Below, piece by piece: positions 57,563-64,000 of a stretch of DNA of 64,000 nt. The DNA is taken from positions 1 through 64,000 of the forward strand of contig CANQXP010000001.1 in the NCBI GenBank assembly GCA_947627885.1, in the 5' to 3' direction. The translations under genes were made by a program, and so were the position numbers. Source of the stretch: an uncultured Rikenella sp. GTDB lineage: Bacteria > Bacteroidota > Bacteroidia > Bacteroidales > Rikenellaceae. The notes beneath the pieces are model-generated. The model was not told where the DNA came from. It saw nothing but the letters and a program-made list of their open reading frames with translations, and made no database searches. Position 1 is the stretch's first letter. The number at the start of each line of letters is the position of its first letter.

Positions 57563-58086
57563 ACGGCTGCATATTTTGGCCGGTCGCTGTGTTCGGTTGT
57601 CCTGGATCTCACTGCCATCACTGCCCGGTACACCGGCTTTTGCGTTGCGATACGACAAGGTTGAAATCCACGGTCTTTTTTGCCATTTGCAGGTTATGGA
57701 ACTTCGCTGTTCCGGTGTAAGCGTCGCCCGAAATGTCGATGCGACCGGTATAGTATTGCATTGACCTCTTCGATAATTTCTTATCCCGCCCCCTGTGTGT
57801 CATGCCGTAATGTCATAATTAAAGGTCCCCCGGTAAGTCCGGGGGACCTGATAGATAGACACCGATAACAATATGACATAAATTATTGAATAAAGTCATA
57901 TTACGCCGTCCGATAAAAAATGAATCGTAACCCCGGTAGATACGGTGATTTTTGAGATTACTGGCTAAATATAGGAAGGAAGAAATCGAAAAACAATATT
58001 TATAGACAGTTTTCTATTATATGTCATATCCGGCTAATTTTTGTATTGCAAATACCGGGTGTGATAGCGGAACTCGTTAAAAATAT
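57563..58086. other. Gene-poor stretch
   Basis: No convincing gene. It holds a strong hairpin aggtcccccgg/ccgggggacct at about 57822-57850. A short minus-strand frame (57618-57803) is protein-like in its middle but lacks support. The part after 57880 is AT-rich. Confidence 0.6.
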
Positions 58087-58119
58087 AAGAGGAACAGTCC
58101 TTGGCGGATTGTTCCTCTT
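58087..58119. terminator. Terminator of the S24 repressor gene
   Basis: aagaggaaca/tgttcctctt stem with a 13-nt loop; on the minus strand it runs into a T/A-rich tail. Confidence 0.75.
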
Positions 58120-58148
58120 CATGTTTGCGGGGGAGGGATTTATCTATT

Positions 58149-58844
58149 TCAGCCCATCGTGTTGAACCGGATGGAGGCTTTGACCATGGCCAGCGCCCGG
58201 ATTGCCGAAACGGGTATCTCTTTGGGAGCATGGTGCGGATTGTGGCTCACCAGCAACACCATTTCGGGCTTCTCTTCCACTTTTTTGATGAATTTCACCG
58301 TAATGTACTCCTCTCCTTCGTAATTGAACGAGATCAGGTACATCTCGCCCCAGATGATGTTGTAATAATCCTGTATCTGTTTGTACATCACGATATCGCC
58401 CGATTTGAGCAGCGGGTACATCGAGTCGCCCCGCACGTAGACCGCCCCGTCGCATTTAGGTAGGTCGGGGATCGAGATGTAGTCGATCGGGGTGTTCTGG
58501 TTGGTGAAGATCGGCACCAGCCCCGCGACGGCTTCGAAATCGTAAAGCGGAACTTGCTGCCGCCTGACCCGTGCGTCGGTGGTGAAGGCCGGGAGCGGGT
58601 GGACGATGCCGGAACGTCGGGCGGCGGCGCGGAACATATCTCCCTCGCCGGTCAGCAGCCATCCTTTGTCGATCTCCGGGAAGGCCATGACGATGCGGTC
58701 GGCCAGTTTGTCCGAGATGCCGTTCCGGCCCCGCTGGATGTGGTAGATCGAATCGGGGTAGCTCAGCCCGATCCGCTGGGCGAAGTTCTTGCCGTTCAGC
58801 TTAGTGTATTCGAGCAGCGTGTTGATGCGTTCCGCGTCGGTCAT
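58149..58844 (-). CDS. S24/LexA-like transcription repressor
   Basis: 231 residues. N-terminal HTH (NFAQRIGLSYPDSIYHIQRGRNGISDKLAD, KGWLLTGEGDMF), linker, and C-terminal S24 peptidase with the catalytic Ser in RGDSMYPLLKSGD and Lys in ITVKFIKKV. Such proteins repress genes until self-cleavage under DNA damage or binding of a signal. It is homologous to the prophage repressor at 9414 in the HTH but keeps the peptidase half. Whether it is a host regulator or a remnant of another phage cannot be decided. Confidence 0.88.
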   Translation of the reverse strand: MTDAERINTLLEYTKLNGKNFAQRIGLSYPDSIYHIQRGRNGISDKLADRIVMAFPEIDKGWLLTGEGDMFRAAARRSGIVHPLPAFTTDARVRRQQVPLYDFEAVAGLVPIFTNQNTPIDYISIPDLPKCDGAVYVRGDSMYPLLKSGDIVMYKQIQDYYNIIWGEMYLISFNYEGEEYITVKFIKKVEEKPEMVLLVSHNPHHAPKEIPVSAIRALAMVKASIRFNTMG

Positions 58845-59068
58845 CGTGTGGGTTTTGTGTATAGCCTTGGTACGAATAATATCACACGTCGGCGAATGTA
58901 AGACAATGTGTATTAATTTAGGGGAATATAATTACAAAGGTATTATAAATTATGAAAAATCAAATTCAAAAACAGTGCCGTTTTTTATAATTGTATTTCC
59001 GGTGGTGTTTCGGGATCGCCCTGGCGGCCGTTTGTTTCGGGGGGTGGAGGCTCGTCCGGAATTTTTTG

Positions 59069-59076
59069 TAAATTTG
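59069..59076 (+). promoter_or_regulatory. -7 box for the sulfatase gene
   Basis: TAAATTTG, 35 bp before the ATG at 59111. Confidence 0.5.
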
Positions 59077-59110
59077 GAGTTATCAACACCGAACTTTACG
59101 AACCTTTTTT

Positions 59111-60595
59111 ATGGATAAGAAAACCCTGCTCACCCTGTCGGCGCTTGCGCTGGCCGGCGCGGGAGCTTCGGCGCGGGAACGCATGAACGTGCTGTTCATC
59201 CTGACCGACGACTTCCAGAACAACGCCATCCGCACCCTCGGCCGCGAGGATGTGCACACGCCGAACATCGACTATATCTACAGCCAGGGCACGGCCTTCA
59301 CCAACTGCTATACCAACGGGGCGATCGGCGGGGCGCTGTCGATGCCCAGCCGGGCGATGATCATGACAGGCCGCGGGGTGTTCGACATCACGCAGGACGG
59401 CTGGATCATCACGCCGCGCCACACGATGCTGCCCGAACAGCTGCGCAAGGAGGGCTACCGCACGTTCGAGACGGGCAAGTGGCACTCGGATTTCGAGTCG
59501 TTCAACCGGGCCTTTTCGGAGGCTGAGAATATCTATTTCGGGGGGATGCACCCCTATGAGGACGGGGGGCATGTGACGCCGCACCTGATGCACTACGACC
59601 CGAAGGGGGACTACAAGAACCAGAAACCTTTCATCGGGGAGAAGTTCTCTTCGGAGATGTATGCGGATGCGGCAGTCGATTTCCTGACGCGGTCGGCGGG
59701 GGACACGACGCCGTTTTTCGCCTATGTGGCGTTCACCTCGCCGCACGATCCGCGCAACAAGCATCCGTATTACGGCACGCCGTACGATCCGGACACGATC
59801 AGGCTGCCGGTGAATTACCGCCCGCAGCATGCGTTCGATAACGGGGAGCTGCTGGTGCGGGACGAGGTGGTGATCCCGGCGCCGCGCACGAAACAGACGG
59901 TGCAGAAGGAGTTGGCGGACTATTACGGGATGATCAGCGAGGTGGACACGCAGATCGGCCGGGTGATCGAGGCTCTCAAAAAGAGCGGGAAGCTGGAGAA
60001 CACGATCGTGGTCTTTGCGGGGGACAACGGTCTGGCGATGGGGCAGCACGGGTTAATGGGCAAGCAAAGTCTGTACGACCACAGTATCAAGGTACCGCTG
60101 GTGGTCTGGGCGCCGGGCATTCCGAAGGGTGAGCGGAACGGGGGGCTGTGCTATCTGCACGACATCAACCCGACGCTGTCGGAGATGCTGTGCATAGCGC
60201 CGGCGGAAACGGTGACGGGCCGCTCGCTGGCCCCGGCTTTGGAGAAGGGGGCGAAGGGCCGGACGCCGCGCGACCGGGTGTGGCTGGCCTATTCGAGCAT
60301 CCACAGGGCGCTGGTGATGGATGGTAAAAAGTATATCGTCTATAATGTGGATGGTAAGATCACGGAGCAGTTTTTCGATCTGGAGAACGATCCGTGGGAG
60401 ATGGCGAACCTGCTGGCGGGCTCTCCGTCGAAAAAAACGCTGAAAATGGTGGAAAAATACCGGGAGGCGTTGAAGGCGGAGATGCACCGGGGGCACGATT
60501 TCTGCGACCTGGACCGCCCGGCGGGCGACCATTGGTCGTGGTGGGACAAAAATGAAAAGATCTCCTGGACTGACGGTGTCAACCTGGTTAAATAA
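59111..60595 (+). CDS. Secreted sulfatase (Ser-type)
   Basis: 494 residues. Signal peptide (about 1-21). Sulfatase fold: metal ligands in LFILTDDFQNN, the maturation motif S77-M-P-S-R with the Ser that an anaerobic maturase converts to formylglycine, ETGKWHSDF, FFAYVAFTSPHDPR and VVFAGDNGLAMGQHG. Typical of polysaccharide or mucin use by gut Bacteroidota. The substrate is not clear. Monocistronic, followed by a mini-element. Confidence 0.93.
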   Translation: MDKKTLLTLSALALAGAGASARERMNVLFILTDDFQNNAIRTLGREDVHTPNIDYIYSQGTAFTNCYTNGAIGGALSMPSRAMIMTGRGVFDITQDGWIITPRHTMLPEQLRKEGYRTFETGKWHSDFESFNRAFSEAENIYFGGMHPYEDGGHVTPHLMHYDPKGDYKNQKPFIGEKFSSEMYADAAVDFLTRSAGDTTPFFAYVAFTSPHDPRNKHPYYGTPYDPDTIRLPVNYRPQHAFDNGELLVRDEVVIPAPRTKQTVQKELADYYGMISEVDTQIGRVIEALKKSGKLENTIVVFAGDNGLAMGQHGLMGKQSLYDHSIKVPLVVWAPGIPKGERNGGLCYLHDINPTLSEMLCIAPAETVTGRSLAPALEKGAKGRTPRDRVWLAYSSIHRALVMDGKKYIVYNVDGKITEQFFDLENDPWEMANLLAGSPSKKTLKMVEKYREALKAEMHRGHDFCDLDRPAGDHWSWWDKNEKISWTDGVNLVK

Positions 60596-60630
60596 CCGTC
60601 CGGTTTTTCATTACCCAACCGTGTGTGACT

Positions 60631-60922
60631 GTTCTTTCTTGAAAGAAAGAACCAAAGAACTTTTGAGATAGTTGCGCTACTCCTTAGTCTGCCGAAAGGC
60701 TTAACCCTTTGGGGTGCGAAAAAAGGGGCCGCATGATGTACCAATTACATGAGCGGCCCCTTTTCCGTACCCCAAAAGGATTAAGGCTGTGATAGGATGC
60801 GCAGCATCCTCGAAAGTTTTTCTGGTTCTCGTTACCGCAAAGCGGTTTCCTCCTCGCCGCAAGGCAGAGCGTGCAAGCCCGCTTTGCTCTTGCTGGCAGC
60901 GTCGGTTGTTCACAAAGAGAAC
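60631..60922. repeat. Mini-element with inverted ends and palindromic core, copy 2
   Basis: Same frame as copy 1 (5616-5827): left end with the ttcttgaaagaa sub-palindrome and ccaaagaacttttgag, the block gctactccttagtctgccga, a long core palindrome (about 60706-60779) of different sequence, hairpin ggatgc/gcatcc, and right end (60809-60830). The right end is split by about 78 bp before its last part (60908-60922). Confidence 0.72.
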
Positions 60923-60957
60923 GGTTCCATACGGCGGGTAGTGATAAAACCGGACGG

Positions 60958-61569
60958 TTATTTATGCCGTTTGGCCAGTTCTTTTTCCAAGTCCGCCAGA
61001 GAAAGGCCATTCGCCTCCAGCAGCACCAGCAAGTGGTAGACCAAGTCCGACGCCTCGTAGATCAGATCCGGTTTGTTCTGCGCCACCGCCTCGATCACCG
61101 TTTCCACCGCCTCCTCGCCCACCTTCTGTGCGATCTTGTTCACTCCCCGTTGGAACAGCTTCGTCGTGTAGGACGCCGCCGGCATATCCCGGTGCCGTTG
61201 TTGGATCACCGATTGCAGGTAGCGGATAAACCCTTCCGTTTCGTCCGGCGACTCCGTGAAGCAGCTCGCATTGCCCGTGTGGCACACAGGCCCCGCTGGA
61301 ACCGCCCGGATCAGCAGCGTGTCCGCATCGCAGTCCATCGCCACCGAACGGATCGAGAGGAAATTACCGCTCGTCTCGCCCTTTGTCCAGAGCCGCTTTT
61401 TCGTCCGGCTGAAGAACGTCACCCGGCCCTCCGCCATGCTCTTCTCGTACGCCTCCCGGTTCATGTAGCCAAGCATCAGCACTTGCAGCGTCCGGTCGTC
61501 CTGGATAATCGCCGGCAGCAATCCGTCGCCGTTCTTCGAAAAATCCAACTTGTCGATTTCTGGTGTCAT
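60958..61569 (-). CDS. hisIE: Phosphoribosyl-AMP cyclohydrolase / phosphoribosyl-ATP pyrophosphatase
   Basis: 203 residues, bifunctional. HisI part (about 1-115): LMLGYMNREAYEKS, FFSRTKKRLWTKGETSGN, metal-binding DCDADT and CHTGNASCF. HisE part (about 116-203): SYTTKLFQRGVNKIAQKVGEEAVETVIEA. Catalyses steps 2 and 3 of histidine synthesis. Last gene of the cluster, 109 bp after hisF, with a GC-rich hairpin stretch between. Confidence 0.95.
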   Translation of the reverse strand: MTPEIDKLDFSKNGDGLLPAIIQDDRTLQVLMLGYMNREAYEKSMAEGRVTFFSRTKKRLWTKGETSGNFLSIRSVAMDCDADTLLIRAVPAGPVCHTGNASCFTESPDETEGFIRYLQSVIQQRHRDMPAASYTTKLFQRGVNKIAQKVGEEAVETVIEAVAQNKPDLIYEASDLVYHLLVLLEANGLSLADLEKELAKRHK

Positions 61570-61678
61570 AATATATCGGTTTTTAATTACTATTTATCTT
61601 GTGTCAGGCCGAAGCCACCCCCGGTGGAGGCCTGCAAGCACTCCCCGCTGGCTAAGGCCGGGAAATCGCCTGGATCGG

Positions 61679-62437
61679 TTATATGCGCACCGCAATCCCC
61701 CGCTCGTGCAAAGCCCGTTTCAGCATCGGTATCGGTATCTCCCCGTAATGGAAGATCGACGCCGCCAGCGCCGCGTCCGCCCGCCCCGCCGTCAGCACCT
61801 CCGCGATGTGGTCCGCCGTCCCCGCCCCGCCCGAAGCGATCACCGGGATCGACAGCTCCGATGCCAACCGTGCGAACGTCTCGCACGGATAGCCGTTCTT
61901 CGTCCCGTCGTGGTTCATCGACGTGAAGAGGATCTCGCCCGCGCCCCGCTCCTGCGCTTCGCGCGCCCAGCCGAACAACTCCCGCTCCGTCGGTGTTCGT
62001 CCCCCGTGCGTGGTCACCACCCAGCGGCCCGTGTCGTCCATCCGCGCGTCGATCGCCACTACGATAAACTGCCGTCCGTACTGCCCCGCAATCTCGTCGA
62101 TCAGCGAAGGGTTCCGCACCGCCGCGCTGTTCACCGTCACCTTGTCCGCCCCCGCCAAAAGCAACGCCCCCGCGTCCTCCGCCGTCGAAATACCGCCCCC
62201 CACCGTGAACGGGATGTCGATCTCCCGCGCGATCCGGGAGACCAGCTCCGCAAAGGTCTTGCGCCCCTCGACCGTCGCGCTGATGTCCAGGTAGACCAGC
62301 TCGTCCGCCCCTTCGTCCGCATATTTGCGCCCCAGCTCCACCGGGTCGCCCACCGTCCGCAGCCCCTCGAAATGAATGCCCTTGACCGTCTGCCCGTCCT
62401 TGATGTCCAGGCAGGGTATTATCCGTTTTGCAAGCAT
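61679..62437 (-). CDS. hisF: Imidazole glycerol phosphate synthase, cyclase subunit
   Basis: 252 residues, TIM barrel. Starts [19 protein letters not shown] (catalytic Asp11), then VGGGI, AIDARMD (catalytic Asp about 130), [10 protein letters not shown] and AALAASIFH. Uses ammonia from HisH to form IGP and AICAR. Overlaps hisA by 19 bp. Confidence 0.97.
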   Translation of the reverse strand: MLAKRIIPCLDIKDGQTVKGIHFEGLRTVGDPVELGRKYADEGADELVYLDISATVEGRKTFAELVSRIAREIDIPFTVGGGISTAEDAGALLLAGADKVTVNSAAVRNPSLIDEIAGQYGRQFIVVAIDARMDDTGRWVVTTHGGRTPTERELFGWAREAQERGAGEILFTSMNHDGTKNGYPCETFARLASELSIPVIASGGAGTADHIAEVLTAGRADAALAASIFHYGEIPIPMLKRALHERGIAVRI

Positions 62438-63150
62438 TTTTCCAGATCTTTAAGCGTGATGCGTCCCTCGTAGATCGCCTTGCCGACGATAACGCTCCGC
62501 AGCCCCATACCGTCCAGCCGGATGATGTCGTCCAGCGATGCGATGCCCCCGCTGACCGTTGTCTCCACCTCCGGAAACTCTATTTGTAGGGCGGAATAGA
62601 GCCCGAAATTCGGCCCTCCGAGCATCCCGTCGCGCGAGATGTCGGTGCAGATCACCTGCCGCAGCCCGTGCGCCGCGAACCGTCGCACGATGGTCTGCAC
62701 GTCGGTTTCGGAGGACTCCAGCCAGCCGTTGATCGCCACCTTACCCCCCTTCGTATCCGCCCCCAGTATGATATGGCCGGCCCCGTAAGTGGTGAGCCAC
62801 TCCTCGAACCGCTCCGGTGCGGTAATGGCAATGCTTCCGCAGATCGCCCGGTTCGCTCCCGCCTTCAAAACGGCCTCCAGCGCCTTGCCGCTCTTGATCC
62901 CTCCGCCGTATTGGATGTCCAGTTTCGTCGCCGTGGCGATCTTTCGCAGCGTGTCGAGGTTCTGCGGCGCCGCCGCCTTCGCGCCGTCCAGGTCCACGAC
63001 GTGCAGCCGCCGGATACCGATCGCCTCGTAACTCCGGGCGATCTCCACCGGGTCGGACGAATAGACCGTCCGCCGGGCGTAGTCCCCCTGCGTCAGGCGC
63101 ACGCACTGTCCGCCGATTATGTCGATGGCGGGTATGATCTCTATTTTCAT
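62419..63150 (-). CDS. hisA: ProFAR isomerase
   Basis: 243 residues from ATG 63150. TIM barrel related to His[17 protein letters not shown] (catalytic Asp), [25 protein letters not shown] (second Asp), [11 protein letters not shown] and [10 protein letters not shown]. Fourth step of histidine synthesis. The longer frame upstream lies within hisH and is not used. Confidence 0.97.
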   Translation of the reverse strand: MKIEIIPAIDIIGGQCVRLTQGDYARRTVYSSDPVEIARSYEAIGIRRLHVVDLDGAKAAAPQNLDTLRKIATATKLDIQYGGGIKSGKALEAVLKAGANRAICGSIAITAPERFEEWLTTYGAGHIILGADTKGGKVAINGWLESSETDVQTIVRRFAAHGLRQVICTDISRDGMLGGPNFGLYSALQIEFPEVETTVSGGIASLDDIIRLDGMGLRSVIVGKAIYEGRITLKDLEKCLQNG

Positions 63151-63731
63151 ATCGAAAGGAAATTGGCTAAAATTCGGCTGCCCGCCGCCCCGCTCTTTTC
63201 GGGGTGGAACTGGCAGCCGAAGAAGTTGTCTTTGTATAGCGAGCCGCTGAACGGCTCTCCGTAATCCGTCACCGCTGCGGTGCATTCGTTCACCTCCGCC
63301 GCATAGGAGTGCACGTAATAGACGTATTCTCCTTCCTTAATGTCCTTATAAAGAGGAGACTTCAAGTTGTGAATTGAGTTCCAGCCCACGTGCGGCACTT
63401 TGAGCCCCGCTTGTTCGGGGAATCGCCGCACGCGGTTCGGGAAAATTCCCAGGCACGCGGTGTCCCCCTCCTCGCTGTGCGCGCAGAGCAGCTGCATCCC
63501 GAGGCAGATGCCCAGTACCGGGCAGGTCAGGTTTTTCAGGGTATCGGACAGCCCTTTGTCCCGGAGCTGCGCCATGGCGGTGGCAGCTTCGCCCACGCCG
63601 GGCAACAGTACGCGTTCCGCCCGCCGTATGGCGTCCGGGTCGGCGGTCAGCGTATATTCCGCTCCCAGCCGTTCCAGCGCATTGGTGACCGACCGCAAAT
63701 TTCCCGTTCCGTAGTCTATTATCGTTACCAT
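63147..63731 (-). CDS. hisH: Imidazole glycerol phosphate synthase, glutaminase subunit
   Basis: 194 residues, class I glutaminase: IIDYGTGNLRSVTNAL, oxyanion strand LPGVGE, nucleophile in LGICLGMQLL, and catalytic FHPEKS. Feeds ammonia to HisF. Overlaps hisA by 4 bp; about 105 bp separate it from hisB. Confidence 0.97.
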   Translation of the reverse strand: MVTIIDYGTGNLRSVTNALERLGAEYTLTADPDAIRRAERVLLPGVGEAATAMAQLRDKGLSDTLKNLTCPVLGICLGMQLLCAHSEEGDTACLGIFPNRVRRFPEQAGLKVPHVGWNSIHNLKSPLYKDIKEGEYVYYVHSYAAEVNECTAAVTDYGEPFSGSLYKDNFFGCQFHPEKSGAAGSRILANFLSI

Positions 63732-63836
63732 AGTTCTTATGTAGTTGGCGGCCCGTTAGGGCCGGTCAGCCCGCAGCCATCCCCGGCGAAGGGCTGCAAC
63801 CTGTGGTTTTGCTTTCGCTGGCCGCGGCTTATTGAT

Positions 63837-64000
63837 TTAGAGCATCCCCTTCGAGCTCGGCAGGCTGAAATCCAGCGGCTTGCGCTCCACCGCCATCCGC
63901 AGGGCCCGCGCGAAAGCCTTGAAAATCCCCTCCACCTTGTGGTGCTCGTTGCGTCCGCGCGCCACGATGTGCAGGTTGCAGCGCGCCGCCTGCGCGAAAC
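63837..64000 (-). CDS. hisB: Imidazoleglycerol-phosphate dehydratase, 3' end (partial)
   Basis: The last 53 codons are present: [33 protein letters not shown] with the metal-binding NEHHKVE motif, ending LPSSKGML. The gene continues beyond the window. Whether it is fused to the histidinol-phosphatase domain cannot be seen. Confidence 0.95.
   Translation of the reverse strand, partial: FAQAARCNLHIVARGRNEHHKVEGIFKAFARALRMAVERKPLDFSLPSSKGML

Noticed and set aside
57618..57803. Minus-strand 61-codon frame after the GH3 gene
   Set aside because: The middle looks somewhat protein-like, but there is no ribosome site, promoter or recognisable family.
1..64000. CRISPR array or insertion sequence
   Set aside because: No regularly spaced direct repeats with unique spacers and no transposase gene were seen; the iterons at 15433 have no spacers of the right size.

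Overview
The window is a Bacteroidota chromosome, most likely Rikenellaceae and Alistipes-like. The host part is GC-rich, promoters follow the Bacteroidota pattern (TTTG, 19-21 bp, TAnnTTTG), and the host genes include a fimbrillin/FISUMP-type surface protein, a GH3 glycosidase and a Ser-type sulfatase. The genus is inferred from general character only; no marker gene is present.

Host left flank (1-7195): the 3' end of a surface protein gene, rmuC, ispE, an acyl-CoA carboxyltransferase subunit and its small biotin carrier, a helical-repeat protein and tRNA-Arg(TCT). Host right flank (54627-64000): a GH3 beta-glycosidase, an S24-type repressor, a sulfatase, and a his cluster on the minus strand (hisB, hisH, hisA, hisF, hisIE). 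A mini-element with inverted ends lies at 5616-5827 and again at 60631-60922.

Between the flanks is a complete-looking temperate siphovirus-type prophage of about 47.4 kb, inserted in the 3' end of tRNA-Arg. The 20-bp core atcctgtcgggatcacaaaa is repeated at 7181-7200 and 54607-54626. Its layout is: hicBA, an RNA/small-protein cassette, a membrane-FtsK-gamma-HNH protein and a repressor (7.3-9.9 kb); early regulators, lectin-like protein, exonuclease, replication genes with an internal iteron-type origin candidate, and many small genes (10-20.9 kb); accessory virion-type proteins (21-25 kb); terminase, portal, head and neck, tail tube, a frameshifted tail chaperone and the tape measure (25-39.9 kb), interrupted by a DUF4160/DUF2442 pair and a tRNA-like gene; morons and an antirepressor operon (39.9-43.7 kb); baseplate, receptor and lysis genes (43.9-50.3 kb); an ATPase/effector pair that looks like a defence moron (50.3-52.2 kb); a truncated endopeptidase, a last lysis-region gene and the integrase (52.4-54.5 kb).

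The most interesting signal is regulatory. Three leaders (minus strand 8380-8231, plus strand 11364-11525, plus strand 41118-41330) share one design: a promoter, a 5' arm, an inverted 3' arm about 75-150 nt later, and a further copy of the 5' arm at the start codon of the next gene. The 3' arm can therefore pair with the leader itself or with the translation start. Two of the leaders also share crossing terminator arms and the motif TACCCCCGTG, and each precedes a similar small protein. One of these two is upstream of a KilA-N/ANT antirepressor. This is the layout of the C4 antisense RNA-icd-ant operon of phage P1. It fits with a phage repressor that has no S24 autocleavage domain, so induction may go through the antirepressor. 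Other notable points are three identical 31-bp blocks ahead of the packaging, head and baseplate modules (candidate late promoters), a GHKL-ATPase/STAS pair, and a collapsed DNA methyltransferase.
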